DNA from: Argopecten irradians
Taxonomy: Eukaryota; Mollusca; Bivalvia; Pectinida; Pectinidae
NCBI RefSeq assembly: GCF_041381155.1
Contig: NC_091142.1
Span: 23,832,362 to 23,896,361, forward strand
Direction of reading: 5' to 3'
Length of the DNA stretch: 64,000 nt
How positions within the stretch are numbered: the stretch's first letter is position 1; every line of letters begins with the position of its first letter. Position numbers and translations under genes: made by a program. Of the stretch, positions 26,601 through 39,601 are shown piece after piece. The notes beneath the pieces are model-generated. The model made no database searches. It had not been told where the DNA came from and worked only from the letters and a program-made list of their open reading frames with translations.

Positions 26601-29600
26601 AACAAGTGAGGAAACCGTAGTCATTTGCATCAACATTGATATTAAATGTTTGTCTACTATTTTAATGTTCGTGCTTTAAAGTTGAAAAGTGGTTAAATAC
26701 AACCAATGTAGGTATTTCCAATGTATATTAATTTACAATTATATACCATTTACAAAATGTATTTTAGTACCGAAACATTTTCCAGACGGAGTTTTTAAGG
26801 CACGGAGGTACCCTTCAGGACAATGAGCCCGTGGTTGATGTATTTCCTGGGGATATTGTGACAGTGAACACAAACAAAGCTAGTTATCGGGGCCGGAACC
26901 TGGTACTGACGGTAGGACCCTGGGCCACCAAAGTGTTACCTACTCTTGGTGTACAGTTACCACTCAAGGTAAAACAACGAAGCAGTAGTGCCTAGTTGAT
27001 TATTGTTGGTATGTTTGAGTTCCAAGATTCTTTATTAGTTACATACATGTGTTACAATGAATGTAGTATATTATAACTTGTAATGAAATATGGATCACGA
27101 GTATCCTAGTCTTAATTATTCGTCAGTTCAATCATCTGATTAAATAGGTCATTCGCCGATAGAGGCATTGACATTTACGATATAACGGCAGAATAATTCG
27201 GACTACATGCATCGTTGCCATATTTGTGACAATTGGTTTTGAATATGAATCACATGACCATATTGGCAAGGAAAAATAACCAATTGAAGTATTTTGTTTT
27301 ATCACATGTAATATGACACCTCGCGTAGAATGTCACTATCTTTCATATATACCAATAGGTTCTTAATATCGCTGGTGACAATATAAAACATCCATTTGTA
27401 TTGTCTAGACCTTACGCATCAGTGTATTGTACTGGAGAGAGAAAACTCCTGGGGAATATGGTGCTGAAACATTTCCGATCGTTTTGGATGACAATTGTGT
27501 TGGACAGTATGACATTTATGGCTTGCCAAGTTTAGAATATCCCGGACTCTACAAGGTAATTGTCACGATTTTCTGAAATTTGCTGAACAGATTGAACCAA
27601 GATGATCAGTACATTGCATTTAATACCACTTTAAGTACAATCTGATATACCATGTTAAGAGTAATATAAAATTAAAACCAAGACAAACAATATGACGAAC
27701 TGGAATTCCGGATTTGTTGAAAGACTGCCCACTATTGCGTTAGGCAGAATACGGGAATGAATCATTTCGTAGATAGCTTTTCTTTTCTATAATATTATTT
27801 TAATTATTTTTCGTTAATCAGGTGATTATTTTGTGAGTAGACATTGTCTGGTTCATAAGTTTTTGTGAGCGGAAATGATGTCATTTCCAGACAAATGACA
27901 CAACAATAACTATCAGCTTACAAGTCTTAGAGTATAAAACTCTGTATAACAAAAGATTCGGTAATAGGGTGGATGGAATAAAAAAAAAACTTTCACTCAA
28001 TAACAAGGTACGATGTATGTATAATTCCAGTTGTGTTTGCACGCTGGACCAGAAGTAGATCCCGACAGACGAGATGAAGCTGACAGCACCTGGGTGGTGG
28101 AGAATATGAAACAATACGTAGCTGACCATTTTCCGCGATTGGAGCCACATCCTGCTATTATAGAAACATGTATATACACAGTAAGTACTAGAGCGAACAT
28201 ACGTACCCGGCCTACTATGCTTTTTAAGACGACGTCATTAACTATCTAGATGTCTTTAGAGCGACAATAGTGCAGCTAAGTAGGCACATGTTCTTCAATG
28301 AGACTCAATGTGCATTTTAATGCTGAGACAAGTGGTAGTTTATGAATCAACTGGGGATCTTACGTTTTAATAGGATTCAAGACAATAGATGAGTTCATTG
28401 TATTCTTATGACTCCAATTTAACATCTAAAAAATCATTGATGACAAACATGAATTATCTTTAAGGCTGTAGAGGTTATGTGATATATGAACACGAACCAA
28501 TATGATAGTATTATATCTAAATAATAAAAGTCTTGCTACTTAAGTCCCTAACTCAATAAAATTGTGCTCTGTTTGTCTGTCATGGGAAACCTCAATATTC
28601 GATATACTATGCAAAATCCCGTTAGAATGATTGTAATTGTTTCGTGAATTTCCTCCTTATGTATCATCATGCACGATAGCAGCCTATCTTAATCAACAAT
28701 AAAAACGACAACGGTAGTTTTCATGGTGAGATGACACATTTACGTTCGTTCATTATGTAACTTCTCTTAAGTGTTCCAAACGGAACATGGTTTACAATAT
28801 TCATAATATCAATTGTATCTGCTCCAAATGTTCTGCTGCGTAGCCTTCGTCTGGGAAATGACTATCATTCATTCCCAGACGAAGGATACGCAGCCGAAAA
28901 TTTGGAGCAGAGACAGTTGATATGATGCATTAAATATTTTCGGATCCTTGTGTATATCCGCTTAATTGTATGATACTTCCCTTTTTGATTTATAGCAATT
29001 TAACCCTGTCTGTTCCGAACAAATATGCTGGTTCTGGTGACATCCGGTTAAGACAAGCTATGTTTTACAATACAATGACCATCGTCGGAGACCCTCGGGT
29101 GATCACCCCAATCGGAACACCTCGCCCACTTCTTCGAACATAGGCTCGAACCTAACTGTATGAATGCACATGAAAATGGTGCATTTTGTGTTCCGCCGGA
29201 CAATGGCCATATTACCGCTACCTGTAGGACTATATCATAGAGGGTTACATTCCTTGTGAAACATACAGCGTAATTTTTGTCTGCTTCAAAGCTCTATATG
29301 TACCACAAAGAAGAACTTAAAACATACTCCCTGATTTATACTATCTAAATTTGTGTTTTATAAGACGTATGAAATATTTTTATTAGAATGAACATGAACG
29401 CTCGAACAAGAATCATCAGTCGAAAATATTTCCTTCAAACTATGAAATATTTTAGAAAATTCATCCAACGGTAACCTTTTATGAATGGAATATATGACTT
29501 AATACAATATACTTCTTTGAAGAATGTTCATAAATTATTCCTCACTTCGTGCGTTATTTAAACCATTAAAAATGCTATACCGCTGACCAATGGTATTTTT

Positions 29601-32600
29601 TCTATTGTAAAAAAAGCAGAAGCAGACGAATCAAGTTTTTTTTCAGTTTCAAAAGTTACTTACTTTACACCATTACCATCATTGAAAAGTTTGAGCTTCT
29701 TATTTTTGTTAGAAATAAAAAATGTCAAAAATAATTAATTGATTTCCAAAAAAAACCATAGCACTGTGTCCTATATGGAATAAACTACTGATTGCGCATG
29801 CACCATTTAGCAAAAATATACTATTTTACATATTTTTTGTGTTAATTAGAAATAGCCCTGGCATTTATATGAGTAAACATCTTTTTTCAAATGATAATTA
29901 TCGTTTATTCTCTGTCGGCGATGTAGCATCTTAAAACACATTTGTACCGAAATATCCATTTATTTGTGTGGTGACTGTTCCAACTTGAGGTGAAGGCCAG
30001 ATAAGATACATTGTTTTTCATATGAAAACGATGTAGACGATAATTTCGTTTGTTTACATGCTTCAACGGTGATTTCGGTCGCGTGGCATCATCAGTTCAG
30101 TTAATATATCATTAAAGATTTAATTCTCCAAAGTTAAAACTTTTATTACTCAAATAAGAGATACAGAAAATGAGATATAAATACAACATTTATATACATA
30201 TACACACGTGAAGATATTAAATCAAGGAAACATTATTACAAACTCCTCTTCTGATTTTACTTATCAGCCATTATAATCATACATGTACAAACAAATATAC
30301 TTATACTGTAGCTATTTTAAAATATACCGCCAATTTCATTAGTTTGTATTCATGGTTTTAAAGAAGTTCATAGAATATGCATAAACTTTTTAATGATATC
30401 CTCAATCATCATTTAAAGAATACGTTAAGATAAAACAAATACATGTTACAAGACACTCACTTTTAACAAAGGTGGTGATGGCCATTAAAATACATTTTGA
30501 GTCCGACATCGCTGTTTGAAGAAGTCATATGTACCGCATTCCTAGCATTAAAGTATCATAAAGACGCTAATTGATTACCACTTCGTGTTTAGTTTCAGTT
30601 TTGTGTGACTAAGTCATATTAAATCAAGAAATACACCTGTCTCTCATATCCCTACGGCCCAATAGTTCGAAGGCCAGTTAGTCCGAAGGACCGTTAGTCC
30701 GAAGGCCCGATAGTCCGAGAACAGATAATGTGTCTGGAATTTATGCGAACACGGTACTCAAAATAAAACAAACAAACAAAAATATTTGTAACTAACTTGC
30801 TAATATATAAAAGAAACGGAAAATTATATTGAAAAAACGAAATGTAGCTAATTTTAAAAATTGCGAAGAAGAACATAATCTTTATATACGTAAATGTTTC
30901 AAATGGACGAAAATGTGATCGACACATTTATGCTAAATTATCATACTAGCGCTAGATAAAATTCAATTCTAGACATTTAGATATATATATTATATAGTAT
31001 AACTTTGAGATATAGAACGTAAACGGTTGAAAAATGAATAAACAACAAAGCCGTAATATGTTTCTTAATTTTGTAACAGAAACGGTATCATTGTGTGTAA
31101 CTATTTTACATTGATGATTCTAAACAACGGAACTTTTCATTCGGACCTTTTGAACCAAGAACTGATGTTTGACTGTACACCGCCCAAAGGAGAGCGACTA
31201 AATCATTATAAAATGAGGCAGTTAATCGAATTCCTAGTTGTAATTTATATACAAAATCAAAGAAACCATCACCTTTAACCCATGTACAGTAGATATAGAT
31301 GCAGTCGAGGAATAAATACCTCTGATCGCCAACTGATTACGTTAAAGCGTGTAACCATGGGCGCCGCCATTTTCTACCGAAAGTAGTCCAATATGGTTAC
31401 TAATTACGTCAGAGTCTAGTTTCGGAGAAAATGACGAGGTGATCCGATTGTTATCACCCGTGGGACAGCTCGTTCTCAGAGCACCGCTTCAATGACGTCA
31501 CTCTATAAATAGAAACAAATCAACATAACTCTTTTAAAAAGAGAACTCTCCAGTTTGGAGGGAAAATATTTATGGACATCAATGTGGTTTATGTACAGCT
31601 TCTGTGAAGCGTATGTTACCTCCAATCTCATTGGCTAAAAAATCGACAGGAAAATCTGTCGGGGCCAATCAGATGGTACTTGACGAAAGCGGTACTATGA
31701 GATGGAGCTGTCTCACGGGTATAGTGCAAACAACCGTTGGTCTCCGACGATGTACAATGACCAGCATTGGTATATATTTAGTAACTCTGATAGGTACGAT
31801 GTGATAGCACACTTATAATGATTCACATATGAAAACACTTAATGTTAATTGAATACTAAATAATACTACAAACTGTTGTTTTCCTCTAGAACTCCCCGGA
31901 TCACGATTTTGTCCTTGATCGACATCCAGCTTGGGACAACATTATCATTGGAGCTGGGTTTTCCGGTAAGTGTTTTATCAGCGGTTGTCCTGTCTCTGTC
32001 ACAATGATGGCATATTTACTAATAGTTTGACATTAGCATATTTTAGTGATGTTTGTAGGATTTATACCTTCTTCCTAGTCGAAACAATTTATCTATTATC
32101 GCTGCTACAGCTGTTTTGTCTGAGGATTGGCTTCTTAAAGGGACATGAACCTAAATAAGCCATGTAAATTTGAGTTAATACATATTTAAGACGTGTCAGA
32201 TATCTTACTAAGTAACATATATCAGTTATTGTGCAAATGTGTCAAATAAAATACTTATAATGGAAATTCCATCTTTCTGTATTTTGAACCGGCCCGGGCG
32301 AATTTTGTAACGAATCGCTGAAATGCAAGAGAGTAGCTCCCAACTTTATACTTGCGTGATGTACATATGAGCAAAAATTAAGTCAGGAACCTCCCTTCGC
32401 GGTGCTCTGTCATGACCGGATGAAAAGTCTCGTTTGACTTTTGACTTATCATTCTTACGCTAAATACAAATTGTTCTATAACAAATATGGCTTAAACTTC
32501 ATTTGTCAACCATCGTAAATTAGCAAATAATCTTACAATGTGGAAAACAAATATTGCTTGTCACGTCAGCAAGTTTGTCGTTCATTATAACCTCGCTTTC

Positions 32601-34607
32601 GGCCAGCATTCGTTTTGTGTTCCAAAAATAGAATATGACGGTCTATTTTTTATCATTTTTGAGGTAGTTATTCCCCTCGTTTTCCTGTCTTTTTTAGATA
32701 ACCAATCATTGTAATAAAATATTCAATAAACATCTGAAAACCATATCTAAGCATACAGAACACATTATTTAAGGTTCTTGTCCCTTTAACGTACTATCGG
32801 AATGATGTTGCAATGATAATGTCTTCGGCAGTAGATCTAGACAACACTGTTAATTGTGAATGCTATCACAAAGAGACAAACAGAAGTTATCATAAATCAG
32901 AACACCATGAAATTCGTTAATTAAAAAAAACATCAACAACAACAGCAGAAGTCAGCCTCTAGAATTCAGCATTTGCATTTATTCAGTTCAATTTCAAAAT
33001 AGTTTTTTTTGGCAAAAATAAATGAATGATAGATAGAATTGAAAAAAAAATGATAGAATGATTCAGGCAGTGTCTACATATATGTAAACGAGTTTCTCTA
33101 TGCGGCTCTACAGAATAACGGTACAGCGAATTCACGAAAATTTGCAATTGACAATTCACAAATACAGATATTACAGGGAGAGAACTTACATAGGCGTTGG
33201 CTATTGTTCAATCCTTTTTCAATTTATTTGAAATAAAATTTTGTTGAAATTGAAATGCCAGGGAACGGTTTTTTCGTTACCTAATTATACTGTTCAATAT
33301 TCCGAAAATGTCTAATCTGGACGATTTGCACAAGGGATGTTTGTGTACGGATTAACGAGCGTCCACTGTTCACGATACACACATTTAAAAAAAGATAGTA
33401 TAGCATTAATTAACTACGTTCATATAGGTAATTATATAAGGAATTTGTCATATGAATACTGCAACCAAATTGAAGATAGGATTTAAGATAAATAACCAAT
33501 ATCACAGACCTTTGGCATATAACCGGACAAATCTGAAATTAACTAGAACCATATAGTATACACACTAAATAGAGAAAGACATCTAAATATCTGAATGGAG
33601 ATATCTCCAATATCATCATTTCTTAAAAATGAAATTACGTAAAATCCAAATATGTATTAAGACTATTCTGTATTTGCACGTGACAGATTAATCTGACAAT
33701 GTGGGTAGGTACATATGTATTGGTTATGACGTCATATGTTTTGCGAGCGTAACGTCAAACTTTTCAGATAAAACAACGTTAATTACGCCTATAAAATAAT
33801 ACGTCACAATTGATACCTACCCACAGGGGAGCTAACTCGATCAAAAGCAAAGACAGAGTAAAAAATGACAAAAAATGTTGTTGAAGTTGATCAAAAGATC
33901 AAGGTCATCAGAAATACATGATTCGGTATCAATGGCAACATGTATGGGAAGGATATGATGTATACATATAAGATAGAAAGAAAGAATATACCTTTACTAG
34001 GCCACGGTTAATTGGGTATGCGATACTCTTGAATCCCATAATGACTATCTCAATCTAATTCATAAGTCATATGATTGGAACGTATTAGAAGAAATAGGTA
34101 AACACATACAAATCGTTTGACAAATCCATCACAACTGTTTCATATTTCAAGCTTAGTAAGAAATATTTAACATTGGTAACTATACCATATATAAACACTA
34201 CAATTAGTGAATCTTCCAAATTAAATATTTAATTACCCCCATTTTGTATATTGTTGGGGATACATCAATCCTATAACACCACTAACACATCTTCTAATAG
34301 CTATACATATATACATACATTGTACAGATTCAAAAACATTGCAATTGAACTGGTATCAATATTAAAATTAGTCTTGTATGAAAATAGCTACTAAATAATC
34401 AATTTTGATGTTTTCCATTTTGCTTTAAACCAGTACGTATTTTGTAAATCTGAATAATTATTTTTTCTTTCAGGTCACGGGTTTAAACTTTCGCCCGTCG
34501 TTGGGAAGATTTTAGCCGATCTTGTGTTAAAGAAGAACCCATCATACAATCTATCACATTTTAAGATAGACAGATTCAACCGAAAATATGAAGGTGTAGA
34601 GTATTAG
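23684..34607 (+). CDS. PIPOX: PIPOX-like sarcosine/pipecolate oxidase, copy C (complete, 8 exons)
   Basis: Exons: 23684-23788, 24256-24407, 25302-25515, 26786-26968, 27409-27555, 28031-28180, 31890-31965 and 34474-34607 (stop TAG). These join in frame to 386 residues, close to the 390 of human PIPOX. Order of landmarks: VVGAGIEG (residues 10-16, FAD ADP-binding), [48 protein letters not shown], Lys267 and His271 (matching MSOX Lys265, the O2-activation site, and His269), Cys314 in ETCIYT (covalent flavin site) and [17 protein letters not shown] near the C-terminus. It is predicted to be a flavin oxidase acting on sarcosine, pipecolate or another N-methyl or cyclic amino acid. Oddity: it ends KYEGVEY, with no SKL/AHL-type peroxisomal targeting tripeptide. 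A spliceable-looking exon at 37882 could give another end but also shows no such signal. Exons 1-6 lie in the second duplication unit; exons 7-8 lie outside it. Confidence 0.92.
24725..24870. repeat. Short minisatellite in intron 2 of copy C
   Basis: Same GTAGCGTAGC unit family as at 15880, with a different arrangement of full and shortened units. Confidence 0.8.
25522..25985. repeat. Tandem repeat of about 110-150 bases in intron 3 of copy C
   Basis: Counterpart of the array at 16690, with about four units instead of three. This shows unit gain or loss between the two duplicates. Confidence 0.75.
26395..26540. repeat. GACGTCA-type dispersed repeat (copy 3, intron 3 of copy C)
   Basis: AAACACATGACGTCACAATC, TATCTACCCACAATAACAG and TCTGTAATATGGAAATACAG match the family. 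Relative to copy B it retains the GACGTCAC core. Confidence 0.6.
28806..28923. repeat. Long palindrome, copy 2 (duplication unit 2, intron 6 of copy C)
   Basis: Same hairpin as at 21041, with a loop two bases shorter, inherited through the tandem duplication. Confidence 0.85.
29566..29934. mobile_element. TTAA-flanked MITE, family 1 (in duplication unit 2)
   Basis: Same element as at 21805 with identical termini. It has a short extra internal stretch around 29728-29755 that the 21805 copy lacks. Confidence 0.78.
30655..30722. repeat. Micro-minisatellite GTTAGTCCGAAGGCC type
   Basis: Four imperfect units of about 16-17 bases (AGTTCGAAGGCC, AGTCCGAAGGACC, AGTCCGAAGGCCC, AGTCCGAGAAC) in tandem within intron 6 of copy C. 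Confidence 0.7.
32135..32789. mobile_element. TTAA-flanked MITE, family 2 (intron 7 of copy C)
   Basis: Ends are TTAAAGGGACATGAACCT and AGGTTCTTGTCCCTTTAA, near-perfect inverted termini flanked by TTAA. It is 655 bases long with no long open frame. The structure suggests mobilisation by a piggyBac-like transposase. It sits between exons 7 and 8 of PIPOX copy C. Confidence 0.8.
33695..33860. repeat. GACGTCA-type dispersed repeat (copy 4, intron 7 of copy C)
   Basis: Bounded by GTGGGTAGGTACAT and ATACCTACCCACAGGGGAGC in inverted orientation, with TATGACGTCATATG and TACGTCACAATTG inside. Confidence 0.65.
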
Positions 34608-34839
34608 GACAAGTAGAAAGTATAAAGTCTTTATACAGTATATTATTTGAAGTTATTTTTATAAGGTTTATCGTTGGTTGCAGCATAAACTCAGCGTGAC
34701 GAAAAAGTCTTCTGATAGCAGTTATTACTGTGATCAGGCATTTTTAATTTCTTTTTGATACTACAACACAAAAAAAAATCTCTGTGATAAAATCAAATTA
34801 CAAATGCATTTTAGTTACTCAGCATGACGATGCCACAAA

Positions 34840-37519
34840 CAAGTATTTGTATCAACAAGAGAACATAAAGACCAGGCGTTATACCAATTATTGGTATCAA
34901 CAAGAGGACATATAGGCCAGGCTTTATACCAATTATTGGTATCAACAAGAGGACACATAGACCAGACGTTATACCAATTATTGGTATCAACAAGAGGACA
35001 TATAGGCCAGACGTTATACCAATTATTGGCATCAACAAGAGGACATATAGGCCAGACGTTATATCAATTATTGTTATCAACAAGTTGACATATAGGCCAG
35101 GTGTTATACCAATTATTGGTATCAACAAGAGGACACATAGGCCAGGCGTTATACCAATTATTGGTATCAACAAGGGGACATATAGGCCAGACGTTATATC
35201 AATTATTGTTATCAACAAGTTGACATATAGGCCAGGTGTTATACCAATTATTGGTATCAACAAGAGGACATATAGGCCAGGCGTTATACCAATTATTGGT
35301 ATCAACAAGAGGACATATAGGCCAGGCGTTATACCAATTATTGGTATCAACAAGAGGACATATAGGCCAGGCGTTATACCTATTATTGGTATCAACAAGA
35401 GGACATATAGGCCAGGCGTATATACCAATTATTGGTATCAACAAGAGGACATATAGGCCAGGTGTTATACCAATTATTGGTATCAACAAGAGGACATATA
35501 GGCCAGACGTTATACCAATTATTGGTATCAACAAGAGGACATATAGGCCAGGCGTTATACCAATTATTGTTATCAACAAGAGGACATATAGGCCAGGCGT
35601 TATACCTATTATTGGTATCAACAAGAGGACATATAGGCCAGGCGTTATACCAATTATTGGTATCAACAAGAGGACATATAGGCCAGGCGTTATACCAATT
35701 ATTGTTATCAACAAGAGGACATATAGGCCAGGCGTTATACCAATTATTGTTATCAACAAGAGGACATATAGGCCAGGCGTTATACCAATTATTGGTATCA
35801 ACAAGAGGACATATAGGCCAGGCGTTATACCAATTTTTGTTATCAACAAGAGGACATATAGACCAGACGTTATACCAATTATTGTTATCAACAAGAGGAC
35901 ATATAGGCCAGGCGTTATACCAATTATTGTTATCAACAAGAGGACATATAGGCCAGGCGTTATACCAATTATTGGTATCAACAAGAGGACATATAGGCCA
36001 GGCGTTATACCAATTATTGTTATCAACAAGAGGACATATAGACCAGACGTTATACCAATTATTTTTATCAACAAGAGGACATATAGGCCAGGCGTTATAC
36101 CAATTATTGTTATCAAAAAGGGACATAAGACCAGACGTTATACCAATTATTTTTATCAACAAGAGGACATATAGACCAGACGTTATACCAATTATTATTA
36201 TCAACAATAGGAATATAGGCCAGGCGTTATACCAATTATTGTATCACCAAGAGGACATATAGACCAGGCGTTATACCAATTATTGTTATCAACAAGAGGA
36301 CATATAGACCAGGCGTTATACCAATTATTGTTATCAAAAAGAGGGCACATAGACCAGATGTTATACCAATTATTGGTATCAACAAGAGGACACATAGACC
36401 AGATGTTATACCAATTGTTGTTATCAACAGGAGGACACATAGGCCAGACGTTATATCAATTATTGTTATCAACAATAGGACATATAGGCCAGGCGTTATA
36501 CCAATTATTGGTATCAACAAGAGGACATATAGGCCAGGCGTTATACCAATTATTGTTATCAACAAGAGGACACATAGGCCAGACGTTATACCAATTATTG
36601 GCATCAACAAAAGGATATAGACCAGGTGTTATACCAATTATTGTTATCAACAAGAGGACATATAGGCCAGACGTTATACCAATTATTGTTATCAACAATA
36701 GGACATATAGGCCAGGCGTTATACCTATTATTGTTATCAACAAGAGGACATATAGGCCAGGCGTTATACCAATTATTGTTATCAACAAGAGGACATATAG
36801 GCCAGGCGTTATTACCAATTATTGTTATCAACAAGAGGACATATAGGCCAGGCGTTATACCAATTATTGTTATCAACAAGAGGACATATAGGCCAGGCGT
36901 TATACCAATTATTGTTATCAACAAGAGGACATATAGGCCAGGCGTTATACCAAGTATTGTTATCAACAAGAGGACATATAGACCAGACGTTATACATATT
37001 ATAGGTATCAACAAGGGGACATATAGGCCAGGCGTTATACCAAGTATTGTTATCAAAAAGAGGACCTATAAACCAGACGTTATACCAATTATTTTTATCA
37101 ACAAGAGGACATATAGACCAGACGTTATACCAATTATTGTTATCAACAAGAGGACATATAGGCCAGGCGTTATACCAATTACAGGTATCACCAAGAGGAC
37201 ATATAGACCAGGCGTTATACCAAGTATTGTTATCAACAAGAGGACATATAGACCAGGCGTTATACCAATTATTGTTATCAACAAGAGGGCACATAGACCA
37301 GGCGTTATATTAATTAAACAAGAGGACGCATAGGCCGGGCGTAATACCATTAATTGTTATCAACAGGAGGACATATAGACCGGGCGTTATACCAATTATT
37401 GTTATCAACAAGAGGACATATAGGCCAGGCGTTATACCATTTATTGGTATCAACAAGAGGACAAATAGACCAGGTTATACCAATTATTGTTATCAACAAG
37501 AGGACACATAGGCCAGGCT
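34840..37519. repeat. 45-bp minisatellite, about 59 copies
   Basis: Unit of 45 bases containing ATCAACAAGAGGACATATAG, then GCCAGGCGTTATACC and AATTATTG. The junction ATACCAATTATTGGTAT is a near-perfect palindrome. Because 45 is divisible by 3 and the unit lacks stops in several frames, open frames of up to about 312 codons arise on both strands, with a 15-residue repeat. These frames overlap each other, lack splice or start context and are explained by the repeat alone. Variants GGCCAGGCG/GACCAGACG and TTGGTATC/TTGTTATC are interspersed. Confidence 0.96.
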
Positions 37520-39601
37520 AAAAACTGGGTAGCTTATAGATACAGATTCAGTAAGTAATAAGTAAAATAATGGACACAGGCAAAACCTATTGCTTCTATA
37601 TCCTGATATACAATACTAGACATAAACACTTGAAATTAATTCTAATTTCATATTAAACTAATTAAATTGACTTTGTTCAAATTAGGGATTAGTCTTTTCT
37701 TTAAAAAGTTCTAGAAATAGTGTATACCAATTCATTTTGACCGGGATGCGATTTGTTATGCACTTGAAATAACAGTTTAGAAAGGCGGATAATTTCCCCG
37801 TAGATTTCAGTCTTGTTTAGAGAAGCAAAAAATTACGATTAGGTATTTCATGTAATATTTCTTTTCTTGTTTTTTTTTCAGCGTTTGAATATTCGGAAAC
37901 AATGAACCAAGTCACTTTTCAGAAGAACTAAAGCGCCTAATAATTTGCAAGGTATGCTCTTTATCTAGAACGATTTAAAGACAAAAAAAATCATTTCACA
38001 GTTTAAGGGCAGATCACTCTGTGATATGCAATTGTCTGCAGTCTGGGATTCGTGAATGACAGAAAAATGCTTAAAATGGAGATAGTAGAAAACGCCACAT
38101 AATCAGATTGAACAGTGTCACTTTTTATATATACGTGACTAAATAAAGTAAAAAAAAACATAATGTAACGAAAGTGGTAAAATCATAGCCTGACTTCAAG
38201 TAAACAGTCTTGGTTCATTGATCTAGATGTATCACAAGCAAACTTGTGGTATTAAGGAAAGCCATGATTTTAAAAATAATGATTACTCACTTATACAAAA
38301 AAGTCACATCATATAATGACGAATTATATCATATCCTGTTTATAATAAATAGAAAAACAGATAAAAGAATTAACAATCAGACTAATAGAAAATAAGACAC
38401 CTGCTGATGAAAGTCAAGATTTCTGTTGGTCTGATTGTGTTACATAGATACTAAGATAATAAAACATATCTATTAATTTATAATACGTTAAAATGATAAT
38501 AAATACTATAAACAAATAATACTACAAAAAACTAGTTTTGCATTGTATTATATGACACTGTTAAATGTAAAAGAAATGTTGGTTAGTATTGCTAGTGCTA
38601 CAATATAAGGCTCTTTCATATGTGGATATGAAGCATATGGATATTCTACTCGAGGACAACAACGTGTTGTAAAATCCAAGGTTTTTACCGAGGCTTTACA
38701 ATATTCCATGAACCCAATGGGAGAATAATGAAGGAGTATTTTCTCTTCTGTCTCGACTTTATTGCAATTTTTACAATTATAAAATACCGCCATTTTGAAT
38801 TAAGGTTAAAACAAATTTTGCCATGTTATTTGTTCTTCAGTAATCTATTGAACACGATAAGGTTTGAAAAATTATTTAAATTGACAGACAAACATGATTC
38901 AATAGAAAACATCACATAGTTTGTGCACCACAAAATTCTTGTTTTTATGACTTATGTATGTTGAAATAGAAACATACCTGCAAGAATAACTTTACAATCA
39001 GAAATAATACTGAAAAAAATTAAATATAGATCACATATTGGATTCAATGTCTGAATGTATGTACTCATTTCATTTAGATGTAAACATTATGATTTTGGGC
39101 AGTACTGTAAAAATCACTTAAGCTTGTATTTATACTTGTAATTGTAACAAATATAATTCTCAAAATATTGTTAGCGTTTGGTGGTTAATAAAAGCCCTTC
39201 TAAATTCAATATCAAGCGCACAAATAACCGTAAAGTCGCATGAATATAGATATTATAATATTGTTTCAATGTAATATATATATATATCAATGCTTGTGAT
39301 AACAATAAAAAATTCGTAAAAAAATCATGGATACTATTTCAAGGTTTTCATTCAACGTAGATAGAATGTGTATAGTCTGTCTCGGATATATAAACCTAAT
39401 ACAAATAATAAATAAAAAATGTTTTTGTTAGTTTATATTTTGATGTGATTGCCATGTCATCATATTTTGAGAATAACGTCATTAATTTTTGAAAATAAGC
39501 TAAAAAAATCACTTGATATTCTCACATTAAGCTATAAGAAAAAATACCCTCTTCCGTGCATAATGATTTGACCCTATAACACATTACAACTAAATTAATT
39601 A
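37520..39601. other. Interval between the minisatellite and the SLC6 3' end
   Basis: Mostly featureless AT-rich DNA. One strong acceptor-like site (polypyrimidine tract then CAG at 37879-37881) precedes a short potential exon ending at a GTATGC donor-like site (about 37952). This could be a 3' exon of PIPOX copy C, but its use is unproven. A short AT microsatellite lies near 39275-39290. Confidence 0.5.

Larger units (their letters stand above)
22189..29970. repeat. Tandem duplication unit 2 (contains PIPOX copy C exons 1-6)
   Basis: Direct repeat of the preceding unit. It begins abruptly after the shared TTTGTGTG end of unit 1 and breaks at 29970, inside intron 6 of copy C, beyond which no similarity to unit 1 continues. 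The intergenic 22.2-23.6 kb segment is the 5' flank of copy C and equals the 5' flank of copy B. Confidence 0.9.

Noticed and set aside
31604..31804. 66-codon frame upstream of PIPOX exon 7 as an additional exon
   Set aside because: It does not fit between exon 6 (phase-0 end at 28180) and exon 7, which join perfectly in family alignment without it. The segment contains a small GATTGGC-type inverted repeat.
34811..37350. Long overlapping open frames on both strands (up to about 312 codons) with 15-residue repeats
   Set aside because: All arise from the 45-bp minisatellite, whose length is a multiple of three. Frames on both strands overlap, which simple periodicity explains, and there is no codon or domain signal.
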